In this document: positions 54,446 through 62,857 of the stretch, in pieces
How the letters are laid out: the number at the start of each line of letters is the position of its first letter
How positions within the stretch are numbered: position 1 is the first letter of the stretch
From: Brevundimonas sp.
Lineage (GTDB): Bacteria; Pseudomonadota; Alphaproteobacteria; Caulobacterales; Caulobacteraceae
Direction: 5' to 3'
Length of the DNA: 64,000 bases
Assembly: GCA_003248965.1 (NCBI GenBank)
Contig: QFQU01000007.1
Location: forward strand, 1-64,000
Notes under the pieces: model-generated
What the model was told of the DNA's origin: nothing
Databases searched by the model: none
What the model saw: only the letters and a program-made list of their open reading frames with translations
Program-made: the position numbers and the translations under genes

Positions 54446-55148
54446 TCGTGGTGACGACCCGGACCTTCTTGTTGGGAGAAGAGGCTTCATCGCCGGCGCC
54501 GTCACGCGCCAGGATTTCGAAGGACCCCTGACCCGCCGACTTGATCGGCCCCAGCGGTGCGCCCGAGTCCTTGGCGAACTGTTCTGCCCCGCTGCGGGCT
54601 GCGGCCGTGGCCTCTGCGATCATGGCAGGGCGCACATCGTTCAACCGGGTGAAGATGTAGGAGGGCCCCTGAAAGTCCTGCAGCACCACGCCCTGACGCA
54701 CCAGGTCGTTCAAATTGCGGGTCGTGGTCTGGACCCGATCCACGTCGTTGGTCCGAACATTGACCGTCTGGGTCAGGATGAAGCGCGGGCCGCCGGTCTG
54801 GCTGGCGTATTCGCGCGAGCGGGTGTCGGCGACGCCCAGCTGCCCCAGATCGACGGCCTCGTCCGGATAGCCCTGAGCCTTCAGGAACTGGCGCACGATG
54901 GCCAGGTCGCCGTCGATATGCGCCTGCACTTCCGACAGGACGTCGCCCGAGGCGGTGAAGCGGATCGGCAGAACGGCCAGATCCGCCTTCACGTCCTTTT
55001 CCGCCAGGCCGCGCACGGTGACGGAGCGATCGCCGGCGCGGGCGTTGACGACGCCCTGACCGATCAAGGCCCCGCCGACGATCAGGCCGATGGCCAGAAG
55101 CCCGCCAGCCGCCGCAGCCGGTATCAGTCGAGACGTGTCCATACGCAT
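54426..55148 (-). CDS. SIMPL-domain periplasmic/membrane protein
   Basis: A 240-residue protein with an N-terminal membrane anchor (residues 8-30, LIPAAAAGGLLAIGLIVGGA) and a SIMPL domain (DUF541): SVTVRGLAEKDVKADLAVLP, EVQAHIDGDLAIVRQFLKAQ and TTISYRLK at the end. Proteins of this family, such as YggE, are periplasmic and linked to oxidative stress or to kinase signalling, but their function is unclear. It diverges from nothing nearby and precedes DUF488 tail to tail. Confidence 0.85.
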   Translation of the reverse strand: MRMDTSRLIPAAAAGGLLAIGLIVGGALIGQGVVNARAGDRSVTVRGLAEKDVKADLAVLPIRFTASGDVLSEVQAHIDGDLAIVRQFLKAQGYPDEAVDLGQLGVADTRSREYASQTGGPRFILTQTVNVRTNDVDRVQTTTRNLNDLVRQGVVLQDFQGPSYIFTRLNDVRPAMIAEATAAARSGAEQFAKDSGAPLGPIKSAGQGSFEILARDGAGDEASSPNKKVRVVTTISYRLK

Positions 55149-55165
55149 GCTCCTCTTTAGACAGA

Positions 55166-55390
55166 CTAGCTTACGCGTCCGTGTTCCGCGACCCAGTCCA
55201 GCGCCATCAGGCGACAGGCCGAGGCCAGCGGACGTCGGCCGCGCTGAGCATCCACGTTCGCCAGAAGCTGCGCCTTGCTCAGGCTGCGAACTTCGGCGAT
55301 CCGGTCCAGAACGGCCCAGAACTCGGGCTCCAGCGCAACCGACGTGGCGTGGCCCGCCAGCAGAACGGACCGTTTGCGCAGTCCGCTCAA
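55166..55390 (-). CDS. Ribbon-helix-helix domain protein
   Basis: A 74-residue protein resembling the RHH_4 ribbon-helix-helix family. The beta-ribbon KRSVLLAGHATSVALEPEFW leads into helices ending ACRLMALDWVAEHGR. Such proteins bind DNA as dimers in some families, but the RHH_4 group has no known target. It begins inside the stop of the YbaY-like gene, a four-base overlap, so the two are co-translated. Confidence 0.75.
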   Translation of the reverse strand: MSGLRKRSVLLAGHATSVALEPEFWAVLDRIAEVRSLSKAQLLANVDAQRGRRPLASACRLMALDWVAEHGRVS

Positions 55391-55812
55391 CGCACCGCCT
55401 TCAGCACGATGTCGGCGGAGGACGGCGCGCCTTGGGTCAGGACGGCGTGGCGCGTGTCGGTCACGAACACCAGGGCGCCGGACGGATCGCGGATATCGGC
55501 TCGAACCGCATAGGTGTGGCGCGGATCGACTTCGGCGCCGGAGAAGGCCAGAACGACCCGATAGGGCGGCGCGCCAGCGATGGGCTCTTGCGCCTCGACC
55601 ATGACGCGCGCGGGCGCATCGGCCAGGCTGACGTCCTCAACCCGCACGGTCAGCACATGACCCGGCGGCAGCATGATCCGCTCGCGATACAGCGCCGTGA
55701 CCGTGACGACCGCCGAGGCCGTATTTTCTGCTGGTTCGCTGGGCGCGGGCGCCGCCGAAGCGCAGGCGGCCAGGGTCAAGGCGAGGGGTAGGGCGAACGG
55801 GGCGTAGCGCAT
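55387..55812 (-). CDS. YbaY-family lipoprotein
   Basis: A 141-residue lipoprotein. The signal peptide ends TLAACA with a lipidated Cys near residue 17. A compact beta domain follows: VVTVTALYRERIMLPPGHVL, RVEDVSLADAP and RHTYAVRADIRDPSGALVF, a pattern shared with YbaY/META-associated lipoproteins. Function unknown; an outer-membrane location is likely. It forms a two-gene unit with the RHH gene and is divergent from the EamA transporter. Confidence 0.8.
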   Translation of the reverse strand: MRYAPFALPLALTLAACASAAPAPSEPAENTASAVVTVTALYRERIMLPPGHVLTVRVEDVSLADAPARVMVEAQEPIAGAPPYRVVLAFSGAEVDPRHTYAVRADIRDPSGALVFVTDTRHAVLTQGAPSSADIVLKAVR

Positions 55813-55917
55813 GGTGGGTCTCCTTCATCTCCAATGTGCCACAAGTCGCGCCGCGCCGTGAGCGGCATGGTCCGTCGCGACGTGTTATGCGCCGCGGACC
55901 GTTCGTCGGAGTTAATC

Positions 55918-56802
55918 TTGAGCCGTTCCTTCGCCTTCGCCGCCATCGCCGTCTGCGCCCTGATCTGGGGAACGACCTGGTTCGCAATCACCCTGCAACT
56001 GGGTCCGATCGATCCGGTCGTGTCCATCGTCTGGCGTTTCGGGCTGGCCGCGCTGGTGTTGTTCGGCTTCTGCGCGGTCACGAAGCGGCCGTTGCGCCTG
56101 AACCGCGCCCAGCATCTGGCGGCTCTGGGGCAGGGGGTTTGCGCCTTCGCCGTCAGCTACGGCTTCGTCTATGCGGCCGAGGAACAGGTGACGTCGGCGG
56201 TCGTGGCGGTGATCTTCGCCGGCCTGGCCTTCGTCAACCTGATCCTGTTTCGGGTGCTGGGCGGGGTGAGGGCGTCGTTGGCCGCCTGGCTGGGTGCGGC
56301 GCTTGGCGTCATCGGGGTCGGCGTGTTGTCGGCAGGCCAGCTTTCGGCGGTGGACGCGGGCCTCGACCCTGAACGAGGCGTCCTTTTCGCCGTAGTCGCG
56401 GTCCTGGCGTCGGCGTTCGGAAACTGGTTCGCTTGGAGGGGCCAGAGAGCGGGCGCACCGGTCATGGGCGGGACCGCCTGGGCCATGGCCTATGGCGCGG
56501 CCATGCTGGCGGTCTATGGCGTCGTAACCGGCGTGACCTGGCGGATCGAGCCGACGCCCGCCTATGTGTTGTCGCTGCTCTATCTTTCGCTGTTCGGGTC
56601 GGTGATCGCATTTGGCCTGTATTTCAGCCTAGCGCGCAGCAGGGGCTACGCCCTGGCCAGCTATATCTCCGCGCTGACGCCGCCGATCGCCATGCTGGTG
56701 TCGGTGCTGTTCGAGAACGCCCGTTTCGGCTGGAGCGCCCTAGCGGGTCTGGGTCTTGTGCTGGCGGGTCAGGTTCTGCTGATCCGCGCACCCAGGGCCT
56801 GA
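55918..56802 (+). CDS. EamA-family (DMT) transporter
   Basis: A 294-residue protein with ten predicted transmembrane helices in two EamA repeats. It starts AAIAVCALIWGTTWFAITLQ, and YGFVYAAEEQVTSAVVAVIF and the second repeat's SLLYLSLFGSVIAFGLYFSL follow. EamA proteins export metabolites or drugs; substrate unknown. I use the TTG at 55918 with GGAG six bases upstream; the frame is open further back but the added residues are not protein-like. It converges on DUF4169. Confidence 0.85.
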   Translation: MSRSFAFAAIAVCALIWGTTWFAITLQLGPIDPVVSIVWRFGLAALVLFGFCAVTKRPLRLNRAQHLAALGQGVCAFAVSYGFVYAAEEQVTSAVVAVIFAGLAFVNLILFRVLGGVRASLAAWLGAALGVIGVGVLSAGQLSAVDAGLDPERGVLFAVVAVLASAFGNWFAWRGQRAGAPVMGGTAWAMAYGAAMLAVYGVVTGVTWRIEPTPAYVLSLLYLSLFGSVIAFGLYFSLARSRGYALASYISALTPPIAMLVSVLFENARFGWSALAGLGLVLAGQVLLIRAPRA

Positions 56803-56811
56803 AGCGGGCGC

Positions 56812-56988
56812 TCAATCCTCCAGCTTCTGGCCGTCCAAATGCTTCTCCGCGCGTTCCCGCGTCTTGGCCGCGGCCTGTTTTTCCGCCTTGGTGCGGCCAT
56901 GCGCGACCCTGTTGGTCGCGGCGCGCGCCCTGGCCTCGGCCTTGGCGCGATCCTTCCGGGCGCGGTTGAGGTTGACGATGTCGCCCAT
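56812..56988 (-). CDS. DUF4169-family small protein
   Basis: A 58-residue, highly charged protein with start MGDIVNLNRARKDRAKAEAR, then an Ala/Arg/Lys-rich helix with KAEKQAAAKTRERAEKHLDG, matching the DUF4169 family of alphaproteobacteria. Function unknown; it might bind nucleic acid. The ATG at 56988 lies two bases after the patatin stop, so it is transcribed with that gene. Confidence 0.85.
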   Translation of the reverse strand: MGDIVNLNRARKDRAKAEARARAATNRVAHGRTKAEKQAAAKTRERAEKHLDGQKLED

Positions 56989-56990
56989 GA

Positions 56991-58235
56991 CTAATCCTTC
57001 GGCGTTTCCGCTGTCGGGGTCGCCGTGGCGGGCAGGGCGAGCGCGGCGGGAACCTGGGATTTGGAGATGGTCGTCGCCGGTATCAAGGGACTGTCCGGGG
57101 CCTGCCGATCCAGCCGGGTCCACGCATCGGGGCCGCGGCCGCGCTGTCGTCCCAGATCGAACAGGGCGGTCATGGTCGCCTGATCGAACTTGAGGCTGGA
57201 CGCCGATACGTTGTCCGGGATGGCCGACAATGACATGTCCAGTCCGTTTCGTCTGGCGAAGGCGGCTGTGACGGCCAGGTGAATCCGCAGCGAAGCCTTG
57301 CTCATGCTGTCGTAAGTTCGGCTGAGGATGCCGGACAGGCGACCTGGCGTGACCCCCTCGTTGCGGCCAGTCTGACCGTTGACGATGACATAGAGCGCGC
57401 CGACGCGCCCTTCATCGTGGGGCCGCGTCCACAGCATCAGTTCTTCAGGAATGGCCAGGAACGGCGTGTTCACGCCGCCGTCCACATGCATCTCCAGGGC
57501 GACCTGATTGTCTGTCTGAAGGCCTGCGATCAGGGCAGGGGGGAAGACGCCGGGAATGCTGGCCGAGGCGACCAGGACTTCCTTGAACAGCTCTCGGGCG
57601 TTGTCGTCGCCCTGGGTCGCCAGAAGGCCCATGTCCCAGATGACGGTTTCCTCGTCGTCCAGATTTGTGGTTGCGACCAGCAGGCGTCGTCCCTTGGCGT
57701 GTTCGCGCGCCACGGCCTGGATCAGTTCGGGCGTGACGTTCTGGTCGACCAGATCGCGCAGGACGCGGGAGGAGAACAGGCTGGGATTCAGAAAGCCGGC
57801 GAAGCTGCGCCAGCTCAGGATGCCGCTGGCGGCGCCGCTGGTGTAGGCCTCGCGCAGTTCGTCGTCCCAGTCCGGGCCGAGGAAGGCGAACGGCGCGGCC
57901 AGCGCCCCCGTGCTGACGCCTGTGACCACGTCGAATTGAGGGCGGTCCCCATGCTCGGTCCAGCCGACGAGCAACCCGGCCCCATAGGCGCCGTTCGCAC
58001 CGCCGCCCGACAGGGCCAGGATGGAGGTCGGATGGTCGGCGCGCAGGCGTCCGCCGATCTCCTGGGTAAAGGCTTTCAGCCGCGCGCCGTCGCTGGCGCG
58101 GATACGCGGATCGGCGGCCCTGACCAGGGCGCCGTCGGCGATACGAAGAGGGCCGGTTGGACGATCCAGCGTCCCGCAGGCGGCCAGAGCGAACGCCAGG
58201 GCGACGCTCAAAAGACTCCATACGATCCGCCGCAT
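56991..58235 (-). CDS. Patatin-like phospholipase lipoprotein
   Basis: A 414-residue lipoprotein from ATG 58235. The signal peptide ends LAACG with the lipidated Cys near residue 20. A patatin domain has ILALSGGGANGAYGAGLLVG (oxyanion hole), nucleophile GVSTGALAAPFAF (GxSxG) and the catalytic Asp in MHVDGGVNTPF. It should hydrolyse phospholipid or lipid ester at the envelope. The open frame extends to 58376 but the added residues are Arg-rich and unconvincing. DUF4169 follows two bases later. Confidence 0.88.
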   Translation of the reverse strand: MRRIVWSLLSVALAFALAACGTLDRPTGPLRIADGALVRAADPRIRASDGARLKAFTQEIGGRLRADHPTSILALSGGGANGAYGAGLLVGWTEHGDRPQFDVVTGVSTGALAAPFAFLGPDWDDELREAYTSGAASGILSWRSFAGFLNPSLFSSRVLRDLVDQNVTPELIQAVAREHAKGRRLLVATTNLDDEETVIWDMGLLATQGDDNARELFKEVLVASASIPGVFPPALIAGLQTDNQVALEMHVDGGVNTPFLAIPEELMLWTRPHDEGRVGALYVIVNGQTGRNEGVTPGRLSGILSRTYDSMSKASLRIHLAVTAAFARRNGLDMSLSAIPDNVSASSLKFDQATMTALFDLGRQRGRGPDAWTRLDRQAPDSPLIPATTISKSQVPAALALPATATPTAETPKD

Positions 58236-58396
58236 CCCGTTCAGCCTCGTCTGATTGCGCACGTTTCCTTTATCGTGCGCCGGTCGTCGCCGCCATCCTG
58301 CGCGCGTGGCGACGTTGCCAAGCGCCGCTGTTTGAAACTCCGACCGGCCGCGCACGTTCTTTCCTCGTGGCGACAATCACCCTCATGGAGACAAAC

Positions 58397-58636
58397 ATGG
58401 TCGATGCATCGCTGATCAAGGAACATCTGGAAGTCGTGGGTTCGGACGGCGGACACGTCGGACGGGTAGACCACGTCATGGGCGACCAGATCGAACTGGC
58501 CAAGCTGGATTTGGCCGGCGGGTTCAAGCACCACATGATCCCCGTCAGCTGGGTCGAGCGCGTGGACGACAAGCACGTCCACCTCAACCTGACGAAGGAT
58601 GACGCCAAAGCCCGCTGGACCGAAAAGCCGCACTGA
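58397..58636 (+). CDS. DUF2171 protein (copy 1)
   Basis: A 79-residue PRC-barrel-like protein of the DUF2171 family: MVDASLIKEHLEVVGSDGGH, the VGRVDHVMGDQIELAKLDLA block and MIPVSWVERVDD. Function unknown. I use ATG 58397, which has GGAG six bases upstream; ATG 58385 adds four residues. A near-identical paralogue lies at 62466-62705 on the other strand, differing at about nine positions. Confidence 0.88.
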   Translation: MVDASLIKEHLEVVGSDGGHVGRVDHVMGDQIELAKLDLAGGFKHHMIPVSWVERVDDKHVHLNLTKDDAKARWTEKPH

Positions 58637-58781
58637 GCCTAAACGCAAGACAACTCCCTGCTTCGCCACAAGTTCGCGAGCAGGGCGGAACTTCCGGTGA
58701 AGGTTTAAGCGATGCTTTGAAAGAGCATTTGCAACCTTCTGCCGAGATTCTATGGTGCCCTATTGCATCTGGAGTTCGAAA

Positions 58782-59078
58782 ATGATCGCCTTGACCCTTG
58801 CGCTTATGCTGCAGCAAGCGCCCGTCACGCCCCGGCCGGTGCAAATCGCGCCCGGCGCCCCTTCCTCCGCTTCGGCTCCCGGGTCTTTGCCAGAACATGT
58901 CCGTCCGGGCGATCGGTTGATTTGCCGCAGCGAACCGGTGATCGGCTCAAATCGTCGCCAGAGGGTATGTATGACGACGGCGCAGCGCGAAGCTCGGCGT
59001 CAAAACAGCTTGGAATTCCGCGACAGCATGGACCGTCCTTACAATCCGGACTTGGCTGTCACAAATGGCGGAAGTTGA
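58782..59078 (+). CDS. Small exported protein of unknown function
   Basis: A 98-residue protein. A short hydrophobic N-terminus (MIALTLALMLQQAP) suggests export or an anchor, followed by a Pro/Ala-rich part and a conserved-looking C-terminus RLICRSEPVIGSNRRQRVCM with two cysteines, then TTAQREARRQNS. Similar C-x-x-x...R-x-C motifs occur in unannotated Caulobacterales and Sphingomonad proteins; I do not know the role. An upstream in-frame start at 58752 would add ten residues. It lies just before the tmRNA gene. Confidence 0.65.
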   Translation: MIALTLALMLQQAPVTPRPVQIAPGAPSSASAPGSLPEHVRPGDRLICRSEPVIGSNRRQRVCMTTAQREARRQNSLEFRDSMDRPYNPDLAVTNGGS

Positions 59079-59097
59079 TCTTCTTCATGCCTGACGC

Positions 59098-59126
59098 TTG
59101 GAAAGCGCCAAGGCTGCGCCTATATT
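59098..59126 (+). promoter_or_regulatory. Likely promoter of the tmRNA gene
   Basis: TTGGAA (59098-59103) and TATATT (59121-59126) are separated by 17 bases and fit the -35 and -10 of a housekeeping sigma-factor promoter. Transcription would begin near 59133, where the acceptor piece of the tmRNA starts to fold. Confidence 0.55.
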
Positions 59127-59132
59127 CCCTTC

Positions 59133-59465
59133 GTCCGGTTTCGGCCGGACTATGGCGATAAAGGCGCCTGTAATAAGCGGACCGGACCCGGGTGCGATTC
59201 CCGGCGGCTCCACCAACTTTCTCCCCGCGTTATCGGCGGAGGCAGCCATGGGGCCGACTAGCATCGACGGACGTGTAAAGAGGATTGCTTTCGCTCGTCC
59301 TGGCCCACCGTATCGGGCCATTTTCTAACTGCGAACGATAACTTCGCTGGAGAAGTCGCTCTCGCCGCGTAATGCGGTTCGAGTGATTTCGAATCTTAAG
59401 TCCTAGGGGTTCAGATCCCTGGGCGGGGCTCGTCGGGGGGCCTGGCAACAGAACCCCCGGCACTT
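59133..59465 (+). ncRNA. ssrA: Circularly permuted two-piece tmRNA (ssrA)
   Basis: tmRNA rescues stalled ribosomes and tags the nascent peptide for degradation. The gene is permuted. The acceptor piece comes first and ends with the 3' acceptor CGGCTCC plus ACCA at 59202-59215, with T-arm CCGGGTGCGATTCCCGG just before. After an intervening 59216-59249, the coding piece starts at 59250 with GGGGCCG, which pairs with CGGCTCC to form the acceptor stem. The tag frame at 59331-59372 reads GCG AAC GAT AAC ... TAA, giving ANDNFAGEVALAA, or AANDNFAGEVALAA with the charged Ala. The outer limits are estimates. The sspB gene follows at 59619. Confidence 0.9.
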
Positions 59466-59488
59466 TCGCCAAAATGATCGGTAGCCTG

Positions 59489-59510
59489 GCGCCGGAATCC
59501 TGGCGCTTTC
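59489..59510 (+). terminator. Possible terminator after tmRNA
   Basis: A five-base stem GCGCC / GGCGC with an eight-base loop is followed by TTTC. It is weak but placed correctly to end the tmRNA transcript before sspB. Confidence 0.4.
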
Positions 59511-59618
59511 CTCTCGATTGATCGGAGCCCCGACGAGGGAAACGGTCGCTTTCGCCCGATGATGGCTTTCGCCCGGACGGCGGCGCCGCTATCAGTCACG
59601 CTCTGTTGCGAGGTGACG

Positions 59619-60092
59619 ATGACCGATCAGGCCCCTCCGGTCGATGAGATGCAGTATGAGCGTTTGGCTCACGAGGCCCTGCGCGGCGTCATGCGCGCTG
59701 CGCTGCAACGTGTGTTGGCCGACGGCCTGCCCGGCGCCCACCATTTCTACATCACCTTCGCCACCCGCGCCGCCGGGGTGGTGGTGCCGCCCGACATCCT
59801 GGCGAAATATCCGCAAGAGATGACGGTCGTGCTGCAGCATCAGTACGAGGATCTTCGGGTCGAGGATGAGCGTTTCTCGGTCAAGCTGCGTTTCGGCGGT
59901 CTGCCCAAGAATCTGGTCATCCCCTATGCCGCGATCACGCGGTTCTTCGATCCCAGCGTCCAGTTCATGCTGCAATTCGAGGAGCCGGCCGTGGTCGAGG
60001 CTGCCGAGGACCCGCCGGTTCAACCGACGGAGCTTCCCCCGGCGTCGGACGGCCCGAAGGTCGTGTCCCTGGATCAGTTCCGCAAGAAATAG
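59619..60092 (+). CDS. sspB: ClpXP specificity-enhancing factor SspB
   Basis: A 157-residue alphaproteobacterial SspB, the adaptor that delivers ssrA-tagged proteins to ClpXP. The folded domain runs from about residue 15 to 120, with HHFYITFATRAAGVVVPPDI, FGGLPKNLVIPYAAITRFFD and the tag-groove region. A flexible acidic/Pro linker and a basic end (VVSLDQFRKK), probably the ClpX-docking motif, follow. ATG 59619 is chosen; AGG lies just upstream. It directly follows the tmRNA gene whose tag it should recognise. Confidence 0.93.
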   Translation: MTDQAPPVDEMQYERLAHEALRGVMRAALQRVLADGLPGAHHFYITFATRAAGVVVPPDILAKYPQEMTVVLQHQYEDLRVEDERFSVKLRFGGLPKNLVIPYAAITRFFDPSVQFMLQFEEPAVVEAAEDPPVQPTELPPASDGPKVVSLDQFRKK

Positions 60093-60095
60093 CGG

Positions 60096-60467
60096 CTAGT
60101 CGACGCGCGGATAGGTGCGGATGGTGATCCGCTCCTTCTCGCCTTCGTGACGCTCGACCAACAGGCGCGCGACCTGGCTGTCGTCGTGGAACAGATAGCC
60201 CTTGATGGCGTCCAGCAGGGCCTTGGCCAGATTGTCCAGGTCCATCCACGGGGGATCGCCGACATGCTCCATGCGGATTTCGACCACATGGTCGCCCCAC
60301 GACGGTCGGCCGGCGCGCCACTCCTTGCGCATGAACTCATAGACCAAGGGCTTGTAGTATTTGGCCTGGGTCGTCAGGCCGTCGATGACGATCTCGACAG
60401 CCGCGCCCTGCTCGCGCGCGCGGACCTTGCCCGTGCCGATCCAGCCTGCGCCGTTCTTGTCCTGCAT
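60096..60467 (-). CDS. RusA-like Holliday-junction resolvase family protein
   Basis: A 123-residue protein whose central part, MDLDNLAKALLDAIKGYLFH then DDSQV, matches the D-x-D-N-x-x-K...D...DDSQV pattern of RusA-family resolvases, where the acidic residues bind metal. RusA cuts Holliday junctions symmetrically. Such genes are usually prophage-borne, but here it lies between sspB and fumC with core-like composition. ATG 60467 is chosen because residues read from the longer frame (to 60569) look non-native. It converges on sspB with three bases between stops. Confidence 0.75.
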   Translation of the reverse strand: MQDKNGAGWIGTGKVRAREQGAAVEIVIDGLTTQAKYYKPLVYEFMRKEWRAGRPSWGDHVVEIRMEHVGDPPWMDLDNLAKALLDAIKGYLFHDDSQVARLLVERHEGEKERITIRTYPRVD

Positions 60468-60528
60468 GGCGACCGTGCTACACCGCCGCGCAATCCATCG
60501 CCACGCCTGACAGACGAGATTTCCGCGC

Positions 60529-61920
60529 ATGAGCAACGTCCGCATCGAAACCGACACCTTCGGCCCCATCGAAGTCGCCGCCGATCGCTACTGGGGCGCC
60601 CAGGCGCAGCGTTCGCTGGGAAACTTCAAGATCGGCTGGGAGAAGCAGCCGCTGCCGGTCGTGCGGGCCCTGGGCATCGTCAAGCGCGCCGCCGCCGAGA
60701 CCAATCGTGAGCTGGGCAAGCTGGATCCGGCCCTGGCCGACGTCATCATCAAGGCGGCCAATGAAGTCATCGAAGGCAAGCTGAACGACCACTTCCCGCT
60801 GGTCGTGTGGCAGACGGGTTCGGGCACCCAGTCGAACATGAACGCCAACGAGGTGATCTCGAACCGCGCCATCGAGATGCTGGGCGGCGAGATGGGCTCC
60901 AAGAAACCGGTCCACCCGAACGACCACGTCAACATGAGCCAGTCGTCCAACGACACCTATCCCACGGCCATGCACGTCGCCTGCGCCGAACAGGTGGTCA
61001 ATGACCTGATCCCGGCGCTGAAGCATCTGCACGAAGCCCTGGAAACCAAATCCAAGGCCTGGGCCCACATCATCAAGATCGGGCGCACCCACACCCAGGA
61101 CGCCACGCCTCTGACGCTGGGCCAGGAGTTCGGCGGCTATGCGCAGCAGGTCGCCAACGGCATCGAGCGGATCGAGCAGACCCTGCCCAAGCTGATGGAG
61201 CTGGCTCAGGGCGGTACCGCCGTCGGCACCGGCCTGAACGCCCCCATCGGTTTCGCAGAGAAGGTGGCCGCCCACATCGCCGAAATCACCGGCCTGCCCT
61301 TCACCACGGCGCCCAACAAGTTCGAGGCTCTGGCCGCCCACGACGCCATGGTCTTCAGCCACGGGGCCATCAACACGGTCGCGGCCTCGCTGTTCAAGAT
61401 CGCCAACGACATCCGATTCCTGGGTTCCGGCCCGCGTTCGGGCCTGGGCGAACTGGCGCTGCCGGAAAACGAGCCGGGCTCGTCGATCATGCCGGGCAAG
61501 GTCAACCCGACCCAGTGCGAGGCCCTGACCCAGGTGTGCGTCCAGGTGTTCGGCAACAACGCCGCGATCACCTTCGCCGGTTCGCAAGGGCATTTCGAGC
61601 TGAACGTCTACAACCCCGTCATGGCCTACAACTTCCTGCAGTCGGTGCGCCTGATGGCCGATGCGGCGATCAGCTTCACCGACAACTGCGTCGTGGGGAT
61701 CGAGGCGCGCGAGGACAATATCGCGCGCGGCCTGAACAACTCGCTGATGCTGGTCACGGCGTTGAACGGCAAGCTGGGCTATGACATCTGCGCCAAGATC
61801 GCCAAGACCGCGCACAAGAACGGCACCACCCTGCGCGAAGAAGCGGTCGGCGGCGGCTATCTGACCGACGCCGAGTTCGACGAGGCCGTCCGTCCCGAGA
61901 AGATGATCTCGCCGGGTTGA
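60529..61920 (+). CDS. fumC: Fumarase C (class II fumarate hydratase)
   Basis: A 463-residue fumarase catalysing fumarate to L-malate in the TCA cycle. The signature [16 protein letters not shown] is present near residue 320, and [39 protein letters not shown] and [17 protein letters not shown] mark the three conserved regions of the superfamily. Class II enzymes have no iron-sulfur cluster. It diverges from the RusA-like gene, with about 60 bases between starts, and ends at a strong intrinsic terminator. Confidence 0.98.
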   Translation: MSNVRIETDTFGPIEVAADRYWGAQAQRSLGNFKIGWEKQPLPVVRALGIVKRAAAETNRELGKLDPALADVIIKAANEVIEGKLNDHFPLVVWQTGSGTQSNMNANEVISNRAIEMLGGEMGSKKPVHPNDHVNMSQSSNDTYPTAMHVACAEQVVNDLIPALKHLHEALETKSKAWAHIIKIGRTHTQDATPLTLGQEFGGYAQQVANGIERIEQTLPKLMELAQGGTAVGTGLNAPIGFAEKVAAHIAEITGLPFTTAPNKFEALAAHDAMVFSHGAINTVAASLFKIANDIRFLGSGPRSGLGELALPENEPGSSIMPGKVNPTQCEALTQVCVQVFGNNAAITFAGSQGHFELNVYNPVMAYNFLQSVRLMADAAISFTDNCVVGIEAREDNIARGLNNSLMLVTALNGKLGYDICAKIAKTAHKNGTTLREEAVGGGYLTDAEFDEAVRPEKMISPG

Positions 61921-61945
61921 GGCGGCGAAGCCATTCTAGACCAAG

Positions 61946-61976
61946 AACGCCGGCGTCCGACGACGCCGGCGTTTTT
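61946..61976 (+). terminator. Intrinsic terminator after fumC
   Basis: A perfect 12-base stem AACGCCGGCGTC / GACGCCGGCGTT with loop CGAC is followed by a T-run. It lies 25 bases after the fumC stop and could also serve the convergent yccF gene. Confidence 0.92.
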
Positions 61977-61983
61977 CGTCGGC

Positions 61984-62370
61984 TCAGGCCTTGGTGCGAA
62001 TGGTGCGGCCGACGGGCGCCAAGGCGAGCTTGGCCAGTTCCAGATCCTTGAGCGCGAACGGTATGCCGATGATCGACACGAACTCGACCACCGCGATGAC
62101 CAAATGCGACAAGGCGATGTACCAGCCCGCCGCCACGAACCAGACGACGTTCAGCACCAGACCCAGACAGCCCGCGACAGGGTGGGCGTCCTGCCATACG
62201 ATCTCACGTCCGAACGGCCAGAAGGAATAGCTGGCGATGCGCCAGGCCGCGAAGGTCCAGGGCAGGCCCACCACAGTCAGGGCCAGGAGCGCCCCGCCCA
62301 GCAACCACAGCAGGCCGGACAGCCATCCCCCGAGAACGAACCACAGGATATTGAGGATCAGTCGGATCAC
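61984..62370 (-). CDS. YccF-family inner-membrane protein
   Basis: A 128-residue protein with two YccF domains: LILNILWFVLGGWLSGLLWL in the first half and LGLVLNVVWFVAAGWYIALS in the second. Each contains a transmembrane hairpin and is followed by IGIPF/VGLPW-type loops (VVGLPWTFAAWRIA, IIGIPFALKDLELAK). Function unknown. The GTG at 62370 has GGAG six bases upstream; in-frame DNA further upstream is not protein-like. It converges on fumC across the terminator. Confidence 0.88.
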   Translation of the reverse strand: MIRLILNILWFVLGGWLSGLLWLLGGALLALTVVGLPWTFAAWRIASYSFWPFGREIVWQDAHPVAGCLGLVLNVVWFVAAGWYIALSHLVIAVVEFVSIIGIPFALKDLELAKLALAPVGRTIRTKA

Positions 62371-62465
62371 GGCAGTCTCCAAATTGCCTCGCTTGGCGAA
62401 CCTCCAAGTAGCAAAAGGCCCCGGCTGTTGCAGCGGGGCCTTCCACAATCGGCTTTGGTGAGATG

Positions 62466-62705
62466 TCAGTGGGTCTTTTCGGTCCAGCGAGCCTTGGCGT
62501 CGTCCTTTGTCAGGTTCAGACGAACATGGTTTTCGTTCACGCTTTCGACCCAGCTGACCGGGATCATGTGGTGTTTGAAGCCGCCGGCGAAATCGAGCTT
62601 GGCCAGTTCGATCTGGTCGCCCTTGACGTGATCGACCCGTCCGACGTGACCGCCGTCGGAACCGACGACTTCCAGATGTTCCTTGATCAGCGAAACGTCC
62701 ACCAT
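62466..62705 (-). CDS. DUF2171 protein (copy 2)
   Basis: A 79-residue DUF2171 protein nearly identical to the one at 58397-58636: MVDVSLIKEHLEVVGSDGGH begins it, with VKGD for VMGD, FAGG for LAGG and VNEN for VDDK as differences. An AAGGAG sits upstream of the ATG at 62705. Both copies lie on opposite strands 3.8 kb apart, so they arose by a recent duplication with inversion, or conversion keeps them alike. Confidence 0.88.
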   Translation of the reverse strand: MVDVSLIKEHLEVVGSDGGHVGRVDHVKGDQIELAKLDFAGGFKHHMIPVSWVESVNENHVRLNLTKDDAKARWTEKTH

Positions 62706-62857
62706 CTTGATCTCCTTGGGTTTGATTGGCTGCCTGCCCCAACGGCTTCGGGTGGATGCGGTTTCAAACGGCGCCGCTTCGAGCGCGTGGTTCGATCCCA
62801 CGCTCCAGTCTCAAGGCGAAGCTGGGGCATCGAAAAGGCGTCGGATCAATGCGCCCC

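Noticed and set aside
59098..59328. 76-residue plus-strand frame
   Set aside because: It lies over the tmRNA acceptor piece and the start of the coding piece; structure shows that it is RNA.
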